From positions 1-32,268 of the forward strand of contig VBEY01000103.1 in the NCBI GenBank assembly GCA_005889295.1: a stretch of DNA of 32,268 nucleotides, given 5' to 3'. Both the position numbers and the translations under genes were made by a program. Below the pieces are notes generated by a model that had not been told where the DNA came from, did no database searches, and was given only the letters and a program-made list of their open reading frames with translations. Of this stretch, positions 14,574-22,346 are shown in pieces (position 1 is the first letter of the stretch; each line of letters opens with the position of its first letter). Origin of the DNA: Chloroflexota bacterium (lineage in GTDB: Bacteria > Chloroflexota > Limnocylindria > P2-11E).

Positions 14574-15053
14574 ATGCGCATCGCCATCGCCGGCGAGGCG
14601 CCTTTCGAGCTCGCTCCGATCCGTCGGGCGATTCGCCGCGCCGTCCGCCCGTACCGGCTGCCGGCCGATGCCGAAGTGCAGGTTGCATTCGTATCTGATG
14701 ACGAGATGCGCGCGCTCAACAAGCGGTTCCGTCGGATCGACAAGACGACCGATGTGCTCTCCTTCGGGGAGGCCATCCCGGCCCGCGACCGCGGCGCCGG
14801 CGCCCTGGCGCATATCGAGAAGTTGAGGGCACGGAGCGGGGGGCGCTTTGATCTGGGGGAGATCGTGATCAGCCCGGAGCAGGCGGAGAGACAAGCCGGC
14901 CGCCGCAAAAGGCCCGTCGTGGAGGAGGTCGCGTTCCTGGCGGCCCACGGGGCCCTCCACCTTCTTGGGTATGAGGACGAGACACCCGCTGGCTACCGCG
15001 AGATGCTGCGGCTGGGGCACGATGCGGCGCGTCAAAAGTCCGTTAAACGGTGA
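14574..15053 (+). CDS. ybeY: Endoribonuclease YbeY with an altered metal-binding motif
   Basis: A 159-residue protein starting MRIAIAGEAPFE. It has the YbeY block ALNKRFRRIDKTTDVLSFGE, a DLGEIVISPEQAE segment and the C-terminal motif HGALHLLGYED. YbeY is a zinc-dependent RNase in 16S rRNA 3'-end maturation and ribosome quality control. The canonical motif is H-G-x-L-H-L-x-G-Y-D-H, with three His ligands. Here the third His is Asp and the preceding Asp is Glu. Asp can bind zinc, so activity may persist, but the site is unusual. The gene starts five bases after the pgpH-like stop. Confidence 0.9.
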   Translation: MRIAIAGEAPFELAPIRRAIRRAVRPYRLPADAEVQVAFVSDDEMRALNKRFRRIDKTTDVLSFGEAIPARDRGAGALAHIEKLRARSGGRFDLGEIVISPEQAERQAGRRKRPVVEEVAFLAAHGALHLLGYEDETPAGYREMLRLGHDAARQKSVKR

Positions 15054-15087
15054 AACAACCGCAGGGGACGACCGTTATCAGTGCTGG

Positions 15088-16758
15088 GTGCGCAGGGTCG
15101 GGCTCGCTCTCGCTGTCTGCCTCGTCATGGCCCTATCGTCGGCCGCCCCGGCACGAGCCAGCACGGCGGAGCTCGTCCGGCAGCTCGACGGCCTGATCGG
15201 ATCGTTCCCCGGCGGCGCGGGGATCTGGGTCGCCGACCCCAACATCGCGACACCGCTTTACGCGCACGACCCTGAGGAACAGGTGATCGCCGCATCGCTG
15301 TACAAGCTCGGCGTCCTCGCCGAGGCGGAGCGCCGCGTGGATACGGGAGAGCTCCACTACAACGACATCATCACCATCGAGCCGGAGGACATCACGGCCG
15401 ACGGATCGTTCGAGGACGCCGGTACGCAGCTCACGCTCGATCAGGCGCTCGAGGTAATGATCACGGTCTCGGACAACGGAACGGCACTCGCGCTCTGGCA
15501 CATCCTCGGCGGCGCCAACATCGACTCGACCCTCCAGAAGGCGGGCGTCAACAACTTCCATGTCGCCTTCGACGACACCGAGGACAACTGGGCGACCCCG
15601 CACGCGATCGGCACGTTCTTCACTCTCCTCGCGAAGCGCCAGCTCATCTCGGCCGGAGCATCCGATCGGATGCTCTCGCGACTCGAGCGCCAGCAGATCA
15701 ACGATCGCCTTCCCGCGCAGCTGCCACCCGGCGTCGTCATCGCTCACAAGACCGGAAACCTCGGCGGCGTCATGCACGATGCGGGCATCGTCTACACGAA
15801 GACCGGCCCGCGCGTCGTCGTCGCGATGACCTGGGACGCCCCGGACGAGGACGCGCTGAACTTCATCTCCTCGCTCGGCTCGCTCGTCTACAGCGCGCAG
15901 CTCGAGCCCGCCGCGAACGCCCGCTACCAGGTCCCGAAGACCGCGATCGCGGCGGATATCGGGACCGAGACTCAGGTCACCGTTCCGATCACGAACATCG
16001 GCACGCGCGCGTGGACGTCGACGGGCGGAGGGGCGGTCGGTCTCGTCTGGGAGCTTCGCAACGCGCAGGGCACCGTTCTCACGAAGGCATCTAAGCCGCA
16101 GGCGCTTCCCGCACTTCAGCCGAACCAGACCCAGAACGTCGCGATCGCCATCGCCGTGCCGGGGCAGCCGGGGACGTACACCGTTTCCATCGGCCTGACG
16201 GACGCGAATGGCACCGCGCTCGCCACCGCGGGTGCCGCGACGGCGACGTTCAGCATCCGGGCCCATCAGCCGTATCTCATAACGGCACAGATCGCCATGC
16301 CGCGCACGCTTCACCGGAGCGAGGCCTCGCTCCTCGTCGTGAACTACGGCGCGCTCGCGGGGGAGACCGATCGGTCGCTTTCGGTCGGGTGGCGCATCGT
16401 CGATCCGCGCACCAACCGGACCGTGCAGCAGGGGTCGAGTCCGATCGGCGCGTTCAAAGCGGGGGTGACCGGGACGTTCTTCGCGCCGTTCGTGGCACCG
16501 AATGCGCTCGGCACGTACAAGCTCACGTACGAGCTGCGGGACGGAGCTGTCTCGGTGAGCGAGCCCGTGACCGCGACGGTCGAGATCGCTGGACCGCGCA
16601 CCTATCCGGACGAGGGTCTGCCGGTGCCGACCTCGGACGTCGGGGTGACACCGTCACAGTCCCCGCGCTTCCAGTTCCCGACGATCACGATCCCAAAGCC
16701 CTCGTTCGACATCCCGTTCCTGCACGGAAGATCGCCGCAGCCTTCACCCGGACGGTAA
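15088..16758 (+). CDS. Secreted serine hydrolase (class A beta-lactamase fold) with C-terminal Ig-like region
   Basis: A 556-residue exported protein. The GTG start at 15088 gives a clean signal peptide (VRRVGLALAVCLVMALSSAA, cleavage after PARA). The catalytic domain (about 26-295) has Ser70-x-x-Lys73 (AASLYKL), Ser128-Asp129-Asn130 (VSDNGTA) and Lys221-Thr-Gly (AHKTGNLGG). The class A omega-loop Glu of E-x-x-L-N is not evident before WATP, so it is more likely a penicillin-binding or esterase-type enzyme than a beta-lactamase. Two Ig-like domains (about 300-515) precede a Pro-rich tail. An ATG at 15022 would overlap ybeY by 32 bases and put a polar stretch before the signal peptide. A weak TATCAG lies six bases before the GTG. 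Confidence 0.87.
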   Translation: MRRVGLALAVCLVMALSSAAPARASTAELVRQLDGLIGSFPGGAGIWVADPNIATPLYAHDPEEQVIAASLYKLGVLAEAERRVDTGELHYNDIITIEPEDITADGSFEDAGTQLTLDQALEVMITVSDNGTALALWHILGGANIDSTLQKAGVNNFHVAFDDTEDNWATPHAIGTFFTLLAKRQLISAGASDRMLSRLERQQINDRLPAQLPPGVVIAHKTGNLGGVMHDAGIVYTKTGPRVVVAMTWDAPDEDALNFISSLGSLVYSAQLEPAANARYQVPKTAIAADIGTETQVTVPITNIGTRAWTSTGGGAVGLVWELRNAQGTVLTKASKPQALPALQPNQTQNVAIAIAVPGQPGTYTVSIGLTDANGTALATAGAATATFSIRAHQPYLITAQIAMPRTLHRSEASLLVVNYGALAGETDRSLSVGWRIVDPRTNRTVQQGSSPIGAFKAGVTGTFFAPFVAPNALGTYKLTYELRDGAVSVSEPVTATVEIAGPRTYPDEGLPVPTSDVGVTPSQSPRFQFPTITIPKPSFDIPFLHGRSPQPSPGR

Positions 16759-16769
16759 CCGAGCGGCCC

Positions 16770-17261
16770 GTGAATCCGCCTCTTCGGACGGTTGGCGCTA
16801 TCGCCGTCGCCGCCGCGCTCCTCGCACAGACCTGGCTCTGGATCGGCGTGATGGCGCCGCCGATCGGCTACACCGTTGACGATCGGGTCTCGACGCTGAC
16901 GGACACGCAGTTTTTCCTTGGTGGATTTCCGGGCGACCTCAGTCCGTCAGGGAACATGACGATCCGCGCCGATGCGCACCACTTTGAACAGGACTGGCCA
17001 CTGACGAATGGCGGTGCGGTCCACATATCGGAAGACATCCCGCCGTACGCGATCCTCTTTGGCGGAGGGCTGAGCCACGACGAGCTGATCGCGGCCTTTC
17101 ATACGCGAGCCAAGTGGAAGGAAGGGACCGCTCTCGGCGGACGCGCCAACGCGCTGAGGGCGACGATTGGGCGAGTGTCGGTCTCCATCGAGGCGCCTCT
17201 AAGCTACGAGGACCTCTTCCGGATCGCCGAATCGCTACGTCCTGGGTTCGCGCCGCTCTAG
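16770..17261 (+). CDS. Membrane-anchored hypothetical protein
   Basis: A 163-residue protein I cannot assign to a family. It begins VNPPLRTVGAIAVAAALLAQ and continues TWLWIGVMAPPIG, a signal anchor or signal peptide, so most of it is extracytoplasmic. The remainder has no cysteines; WPLTNGGAVHISEDIPPYAI and SYEDLFRIAESLRPG look like a small folded domain. It starts 11 bases after the serine hydrolase stop and is probably co-transcribed, suggesting a shared envelope role. GTG 16770 is chosen because it precedes the hydrophobic segment; longer in-frame starts would lie inside the upstream gene. Its stop is six bases from the convergent zinc-finger gene. Confidence 0.72.
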   Translation: MNPPLRTVGAIAVAAALLAQTWLWIGVMAPPIGYTVDDRVSTLTDTQFFLGGFPGDLSPSGNMTIRADAHHFEQDWPLTNGGAVHISEDIPPYAILFGGGLSHDELIAAFHTRAKWKEGTALGGRANALRATIGRVSVSIEAPLSYEDLFRIAESLRPGFAPL

Positions 17262-17267
17262 CGACGA

Positions 17268-17486
17268 CTATCGCGGGAGCGCGATCGCCATCCGGCGGAG
17301 CCGATCGAGCCAGCTGCTGCGCCGTGGCGTTGGTTCCGGGCGAGGCATTCCGGAGAACTCCTCGTCGATGATCTCGCGGCAAAGCGCCACGCACTCGTCG
17401 CATATGAAGATGTGAGCAGGTCCACCGATGAGCTTCTTCACCTGATCCTGACGTTTGCCGCAGAAGGAGCATCTGATGTTGTGCAC
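17268..17486 (-). CDS. Stand-alone ClpX-type zinc-finger protein
   Basis: A 72-residue protein that is little more than the ClpX N-terminal zinc-binding domain. Cys6 and Cys9 (CSFCGK) and Cys29 and Cys32 (CDECVALC) form the C4 site, with [12 protein letters not shown] and [19 protein letters not shown] as in ClpX. No AAA+ domain follows; instead there is a basic tail ([18 protein letters not shown]). In ClpX this domain dimerises and binds adaptors and substrates. A free copy could act as an adaptor or competitor for ClpX, which is inference. GTG 17486 is fixed by a perfect AAGGAGGT five to six bases upstream. It is divergent from the HEAT-repeat gene. Confidence 0.85.
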   Translation of the reverse strand: MHNIRCSFCGKRQDQVKKLIGGPAHIFICDECVALCREIIDEEFSGMPRPEPTPRRSSWLDRLRRMAIALPR

Positions 17487-17502
17487 CGTTACCTCCTTGT
17501 CC

Positions 17503-17530
17503 CTGACAGCGCAATTGTCCTCAGTAGGAT
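17503..17530 (+). promoter_or_regulatory. Predicted leaderless promoter of the HEAT-repeat gene
   Basis: CTGACA (17503-17508) and TAGGAT (17525-17530) are separated by 16 bases. TAGGAT ends exactly six bases before the ATG at 17537. No ribosome-binding sequence is present in between, so the mRNA probably starts at the A of ATG. Confidence 0.6.
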
Positions 17531-17536
17531 CAAGAC

Positions 17537-18250
17537 ATGGCTTCGAAACGTAACGACCGCAAGTGGACCAGCGCCGACGAACTAGTCAGGCAGCTTGAGC
17601 GCGACCCCGAGTACCAGACACGCATAGCTGAAATTGAGAGAAGGCGCCTCGCGCTGGTCGAACGGAATCTCCAGGATGCTCAACCACTCCTGGCGCAACT
17701 TGCCGGGCGCGGTTTTGAAGTCCACACGCCCGCCGACCTCTTCAACAAGAGGATGAATTACCGGTCTGCCATACCCACGTTGATCGAGTGGCTGCCGCGA
17801 ATCTCAAATCCTGACCTGAAAGCAGACGTCGCGCGGGCGCTCTCGGTCAAGTGGGCGAAGCCTGCTGCCATTCCAGTCCTGCTCCAGGAGTTCGAACGGG
17901 CAGAGGACGACCTTCTTCGGTGGGCCATCGCGAATGCGCTGGACGTTGTCGCTGACGACTCCGCCTTTGATCAGATCGCACGTTGGGCGGCGGATCCTCA
18001 GTACGGAGACGCACGACAAATGCTCGTCCTTGCCCTTGGTCATTCGAACGATCCAGCGGCGTTCGACCTGCTCGTCAGCCTCCTCAGCGACCCGGCTGTG
18101 GCGGGTCACGCTGTGGTCGCCCTGGGAAATCTTCGCGACCCGTGCGCGCTATCGGCTATCGAGCCGTTTCTCAAAGCAGAAAGGAGTTGGATTCGGGCGG
18201 AGGCACGAAGGGCAACCAAGAAGCTCAGCCGAGTGAGCGAGCGGTCCTAG
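17537..18250 (+). CDS. HEAT-repeat protein
   Basis: A 237-residue soluble protein. After a charged N-terminal helix (about residues 10-55) come helical repeats: [60 protein letters not shown] and [20 protein letters not shown]. These follow the HEAT pattern used in protein-protein binding scaffolds. No catalytic motif is seen. Codon use is visibly less GC-rich at third positions than the neighbouring ABC and histidine kinase genes, which hints at a different origin. It has its own leaderless promoter, is divergent from the zinc-finger gene, and its TAG stop shares CTAG with the convergent ABC permease stop. Confidence 0.82.
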   Translation: MASKRNDRKWTSADELVRQLERDPEYQTRIAEIERRRLALVERNLQDAQPLLAQLAGRGFEVHTPADLFNKRMNYRSAIPTLIEWLPRISNPDLKADVARALSVKWAKPAAIPVLLQEFERAEDDLLRWAIANALDVVADDSAFDQIARWAADPQYGDARQMLVLALGHSNDPAAFDLLVSLLSDPAVAGHAVVALGNLRDPCALSAIEPFLKAERSWIRAEARRATKKLSRVSERS

Positions 18251-19062
18251 CGCCACCGAACCAAGATGTTCTCTCGCTGGAACGCGAGCCGCGCGAGCCA
18301 GAAGACCGCGACATCGAGCAGGATGAGGACGATCGTCATCTGAAGAAAGGCGCCGTTATCGAGCACGACGCGGCCCGTGACCTGCGCGATCCCGAGCCCC
18401 ACGATCGGAACGACGACCAGACCGCCGATCTGCTGCGCGACGCGCACGTCGTTCACGCGCGTCGAGATGAGGATTCCCAGGTTCACTGAGAGCAGCGTGA
18501 GCAGCGGGACGAGCACGACGATCGCGAGGATCCATCGCGGCGCGGTCACCGCCTGCACCGCCGCGTGGGAACCGATCGCGATCACGGTCGCGAGATAGAT
18601 GGCGTACGCCGACCACGTGACGATCACGCTCGGCACGGTGGAGGCGAGGCTCTTCGCGAATAGGAGGTCGCCGACGCCCACGGGTGTCGCGAGGAGCGGC
18701 TCGAGCGTGCGCGAAGCCTTTTCGCCGATGACCGAGTAGATCGCCATGGTGAGTGGCACGACCGTCGGGATGAGCATGAAGAGGATCAGGAAGTAGGTCG
18801 CGATGAAGCCCTGCACCGCTTCCCTAGGGTCGAGACCGGCGACCGCGGGGGCCGCGGCGTACAGCGCTTGCACATCGCGATCGCTCGGTGGATTCACCGC
18901 CGCCGCGGCGACGGCCGCGATGCCGGAGACGAGGATGACGACCGGCGGTAGCAGCGTCATGCCGACGAGGAGCTTGTTCCCGAGCGCCTCACGCCACTCG
19001 CGCACGCAGACCGCGCGCACGAGCGTCGGGCGGGCCGGGCTCGCGGCGACGACGGCAATCAT
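18247..19062 (-). CDS. ABC-2 type transporter permease
   Basis: A 271-residue membrane protein with about six helices. The N-terminal cytoplasmic stretch VCVREWREALGNKLLVGMTL leads into TM1. A 35-40 residue outer loop (NPPSDRDVQALYAAAPAVAG) separates TM1 and TM2, and GEKASRTLEPLLATPVGVGD is the typical coupling segment between later helices, as in NatB/YhaP-like exporters. ATG 19062 overlaps the ATPase stop by four bases, making the two genes one export system. The substrate is unknown. Confidence 0.9.
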   Translation of the reverse strand: MIAVVAASPARPTLVRAVCVREWREALGNKLLVGMTLLPPVVILVSGIAAVAAAAVNPPSDRDVQALYAAAPAVAGLDPREAVQGFIATYFLILFMLIPTVVPLTMAIYSVIGEKASRTLEPLLATPVGVGDLLFAKSLASTVPSVIVTWSAYAIYLATVIAIGSHAAVQAVTAPRWILAIVVLVPLLTLLSVNLGILISTRVNDVRVAQQIGGLVVVPIVGLGIAQVTGRVVLDNGAFLQMTIVLILLDVAVFWLARLAFQRENILVRWR

Positions 19063-19988
19063 TCGATCGGCTCCACGATGCGGAGGTACACCTCCTCGAG
19101 ATGCGGCTTGCGCTCGGTGACGAAGGCGATATCCGCGCCTCCGTCGACGAGCGTCTTGACGAGGAGTGGATTCGTATGCAGCGGATCCGTCGAGGCGACC
19201 ACGATCGAGCCATTTTCAAGATGTGCCTCGCGCACGCCGGGCACGGCCTGCACGCGGACCAGGTCCTCGGCTCGCGGCTTTGGCACGAGACGGATCTCTG
19301 TCGCGCGACCGTAGAACTCGGCGCGCAGCTCGTCCGGGTTAGCGATGCGGAGCACGCGATGTCGGAAGAAGGCGATGCGGTCGCAGAGGCGATCGGCCTC
19401 ATCCAGGTTGTGCGTGCAGAGGAAGACGGTCCGTCCCTCGCCGCGCAGCGCGACGATGAACTCGCGAACCGTTTTGGCCGCGTCGGGGTCGAGACCCGTG
19501 GTCGGTTCGTCGAGGAAGAGCACGCGCGGCTCGTGCAACGCCGCGCGAGCGATGGCCATCTTCTGCTTCATACCGCGCGAGAACGTCACCACCGGTTCGT
19601 CGCGCCGCTCCCAGAGGCCCATGAGCCTGAGGTACCGCTCTGCCTGAGCCCGCGACACCGACGGCGCGAGCCCATAGAGCGTGGCGTAGAAGACGAGGTT
19701 GTCCCACGCCGACTGCCGTTCGTAGAGGCCGGGTAGCTCGGTGAGAATCCCGACCGCGGCCCGGATCTTCGCGTCGTCGCGGCCGAGGCGGTGTCCGGCG
19801 ATCTCCGCGGTGCCGGACGTCGGCGCGATGAGGGCGCACAGGAGTCTCAGGGTCGTTGTTTTGCCCGCGCCATTCGGTCCGAGGAAGCCGAAGACCTCGC
19901 CCTCGTGTACGTCGAGATCGATGCCGTCCACCGCGGTGAGGTCGCCGAACCGCTTGGTCAGTTTCTCGGTGCGGACGACCGTCTTCAT
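19059..19988 (-). CDS. ABC transporter ATP-binding protein (NatA-like)
   Basis: A 309-residue ATPase with Walker A GPNGAGKTTTLRLL, the signature FSRGMKQKMAIARAAL (the SRGM variant common in NatA/Ccm-type exporters), Walker B RVLFLDEPTTGLDPD and the switch His in FLCTHNLDEAD. About 80 extra C-terminal residues follow, as in drug or sodium exporters of this type. It powers the permease at 18247. ATG 19988 lacks a ribosome-binding sequence. TAGACT (20003-19998) lies nine bases upstream, so a leader of only a few bases is likely. It is divergent from the histidine kinase gene with 31 bases between. Confidence 0.94.
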   Translation of the reverse strand: MKTVVRTEKLTKRFGDLTAVDGIDLDVHEGEVFGFLGPNGAGKTTTLRLLCALIAPTSGTAEIAGHRLGRDDAKIRAAVGILTELPGLYERQSAWDNLVFYATLYGLAPSVSRAQAERYLRLMGLWERRDEPVVTFSRGMKQKMAIARAALHEPRVLFLDEPTTGLDPDAAKTVREFIVALRGEGRTVFLCTHNLDEADRLCDRIAFFRHRVLRIANPDELRAEFYGRATEIRLVPKPRAEDLVRVQAVPGVREAHLENGSIVVASTDPLHTNPLLVKTLVDGGADIAFVTERKPHLEEVYLRIVEPIE

Positions 19989-20007
19989 CTGATTCGGAGT
20001 CTATTTC

Positions 20008-20013
20008 TAGAAT
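20008..20013 (+). promoter_or_regulatory. Predicted leaderless -10 element of the histidine kinase gene
   Basis: TAGAAT ends exactly six bases before the ATG at 20020, matching the spacing at the HIT and HEAT genes. No ribosome-binding sequence and no good -35 box are visible. The same 31-base gap holds opposite-strand candidates (TAGACT 20003-19998) for the ABC ATPase gene. Confidence 0.55.
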
Positions 20014-20019
20014 TCACCG

Positions 20020-21681
20020 ATGACCGCGTCTGACGCGGAGCGAAAGCTCCGCGAACTGTCATTCCTTCACGAGGTCGCGCAGCTCGCGTCCTCGGCGCGG
20101 GACTGGGACGAGATGCTGCGCATCGTTATCGGCCGCACCACGGACGCGATGGGCGCCGAAGTGTCATCTCTGTATCTCCTCGAACGCTCCGACGGAACGT
20201 TGCGGCTCGTCGCTACAAACGGGCTCAATCGCGGTGGCATCGGACGGGCCACGCTTCGTGTCGGCGAGGGGATCGTCGGCTGGGTCGCCAATGCGCGCGT
20301 GCCCTTGGCGGCTCGCGACGTCCGGACGGAGCCGCGCTGGAAGTGGGTGCCGGAGGTCGACGAGAAGCGATTCACGTCGATGCTCTCGGTGCCCGTGGTC
20401 GCGCGCGACGAGGTCATCGGGGTGATGAACGTGCAGACGGTCGAACCACGTGATTTCGGTCGCGAGGAGATCGACTTCCTGCAGACGATCGCGAACCAGG
20501 TCGCGGGGATCATCGAAAAGGGCCGCCTCCAGCGCGAGTCCGACCGGAAGCTGCGCGAGGTCTCGGCGCTTTTTGAGGTGTCGAACGTCCTCACGTCGAC
20601 CCTTGACCTCGATGAGGTGTTGGCTCTTGTCGTCGACCGGCTCGTCCGGGTCTATCCGGGGGCGTCGGGGGCGATCCTGCTGCGCGAGGAGGGCGACGCC
20701 GTGCGGGAGCGCGCGCGCAGCGGCGAGCTCGGCAAGATCGCCGGGGCGGCCGCGCGGCGCGCTCTCGCCGAGCGCCGGCCGATCGTCGCCTTCGACCACA
20801 TCGCGGTGCCGCTCATCGCGAACGACCGTCTCCTCGGAGCCGTGGTGCTGCAGGTTCCCGACTACAAGGAGTTCCTCGAGGAGGAGGTGCGTTTTGTCGG
20901 CGCGCTCGCGAACCAGGCGGCGCTCGCGATCGACAAGGCGTCCCTGTACGCGCTCGAGCGCAAGACCACCGAGAGCCTCCGCGAGCTCGAGCGCGCGCGC
21001 GCCGACTTCGTGGCCGTGGTCACGCATGACCTGCGCACGCCGCTGTCGGTAATCCGCGGTCACCTGGAGATGCTCGCCGAGAAAAACGGCACGCAGAAGG
21101 CGAGGCTCCCGCTGGCCGAGGCGACCTCGCAAGTGGTGCGTCTCGACCAGCTCGTGGACCGGATCCTCGCCGGCGTTCGCACCGACCGCCCGGAGCTTTC
21201 GCTACGGCGGACCCGCTTCGACCTGCGCGCGACCGTCACGGCGGCTCTGAAGGAGGTCGCGCCGATGGCGCGCCGGCACAAGCTCACGGGCCCGCGCGCG
21301 GGTCAACCGGTCTTCGTGCGCGGCGATAAGCGGCGCACCGCAGAGGTCGTCGCCGGCCTCGTCCACAACGCGACGAAGTACGCCCCACAGGGCACGCGCA
21401 TCACCGTCCGGATCGAGCGTGCCGACGACCGCGCGATCGTCCGGGTCCAGGATCAGGGCCGCGGCGTCCCTCCGAATGAGCGCGCGCGGATCTTCGAGCC
21501 CTACGCGCGCGGTGTCGGCATGGATGAGGTTCCGGGCTCGGGCATCGGGCTCTTCGCGTCGCGGCGCGTCGTCGAGGGACAGGGCGGCGACATCTGGGTC
21601 GAGGACGCGCCGGAGGGCGGCGCCATATTTGCGTTCACCTTGCCTCTCGCGCGCGCGCCCGCCGAGACGGCGTCGCGTTGA
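20020..21681 (+). CDS. GAF-GAF sensor histidine kinase
   Basis: A 553-residue soluble kinase with no membrane helix. GAF domain 1 (about 15-165) includes LRVGEGIVGWVANARVPLAA and LSVPVVARDEVIGVMNVQT. GAF domain 2 (about 180-315) includes DHIAVPLIANDRLLGAVVLQ. The HisKA domain has His336 in AVVTHDLRTPLSVIRGH. The ATPase domain has the N box VAGLVHNATKYAPQGT, the G1 box RVQDQGRGVPPNERARIF and the G2 box GSGIGLFASRRVVEGQGG. It autophosphorylates His336 and passes phosphate to the regulator encoded next. The GAF ligands are unknown. Its TGA overlaps the regulator's TTG start (TTGA). Confidence 0.95.
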   Translation: MTASDAERKLRELSFLHEVAQLASSARDWDEMLRIVIGRTTDAMGAEVSSLYLLERSDGTLRLVATNGLNRGGIGRATLRVGEGIVGWVANARVPLAARDVRTEPRWKWVPEVDEKRFTSMLSVPVVARDEVIGVMNVQTVEPRDFGREEIDFLQTIANQVAGIIEKGRLQRESDRKLREVSALFEVSNVLTSTLDLDEVLALVVDRLVRVYPGASGAILLREEGDAVRERARSGELGKIAGAAARRALAERRPIVAFDHIAVPLIANDRLLGAVVLQVPDYKEFLEEEVRFVGALANQAALAIDKASLYALERKTTESLRELERARADFVAVVTHDLRTPLSVIRGHLEMLAEKNGTQKARLPLAEATSQVVRLDQLVDRILAGVRTDRPELSLRRTRFDLRATVTAALKEVAPMARRHKLTGPRAGQPVFVRGDKRRTAEVVAGLVHNATKYAPQGTRITVRIERADDRAIVRVQDQGRGVPPNERARIFEPYARGVGMDEVPGSGIGLFASRRVVEGQGGDIWVEDAPEGGAIFAFTLPLARAPAETASR

Positions 21682-22346
21682 CCAGCGTCCTCGTCGTGGA
21701 CGACGAGCGCCCGCTCGTCGGAATGGTCGCGTCGCTTCTCGGTGACGAGGGCTACGAGGTCGTCACCGCATACGACGGTGAGACTGCCCTGCGGCGGCAC
21801 GCTGAGGAATCGCCGGACCTCGTGATCCTCGATCGCAGGCTGCCGCGGCTTTCTGGCGACGAGGTCTGTAAGCGGATCCGGGCGATCTCGTCGACACCGA
21901 TCCTCATGCTCACGGGCGAGCGCGGCGCGGACGAGCGGGCGAAGCTGCTCGACCTCGGCGCCGATGACTATCTCGAAAAACCCTTTAGCGCGAAGGAGCT
22001 TCGCTCCCGCGTGCGCGCTCTGCTCCGCCGCGCGGCTCCGGCGAACGCCGCGCTTGCCGCAACCTCCGTCGGACGGCTGCGGGTCGATCCGAAGACGCAC
22101 GTCGCGAGCGTCGACGGGCATGCGCTTGATCTGACGCCGACGGAGTTCCGATTGCTCGCGGCTCTCGTGGCACGACCGGGCGAGGTGCTCGAGCGCCGCG
22201 CGCTGCTCCGCGCGGGTTGGCCCGAGGAGCGCGACCCCGACCCGGAGTGGCTGAAGGCGCATCTCGCGCGCCTACGATCGAAGCTCGACTCCGCTGGGGC
22301 GCCGGCGCTGGCGAACGTGCGCGGAGTGGGTTACCGGCTCGGCTAG
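21678..22346 (+). CDS. OmpR/PhoB-family response regulator
   Basis: A 222-residue two-domain regulator. The receiver has acidic Asp8-Asp9 (VLVVDDERP), the phospho-acceptor Asp52 (LVILDRRLP), Thr in MLTGERGAD and the conserved Lys in DYLEKPFSAKEL. The C-terminal winged helix (about 125-222) contains LDLTPTEFRLLAALVARPGE and ends VRGVGYRLG. TTG 21678 gives MTSVLVVDDE, the expected N-terminus, and overlaps the kinase stop by four bases. Target genes are not evident. Its stop shares CTAG with the convergent ABC permease stop. Confidence 0.95.
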   Translation: MTSVLVVDDERPLVGMVASLLGDEGYEVVTAYDGETALRRHAEESPDLVILDRRLPRLSGDEVCKRIRAISSTPILMLTGERGADERAKLLDLGADDYLEKPFSAKELRSRVRALLRRAAPANAALAATSVGRLRVDPKTHVASVDGHALDLTPTEFRLLAALVARPGEVLERRALLRAGWPEERDPDPEWLKAHLARLRSKLDSAGAPALANVRGVGYRLG

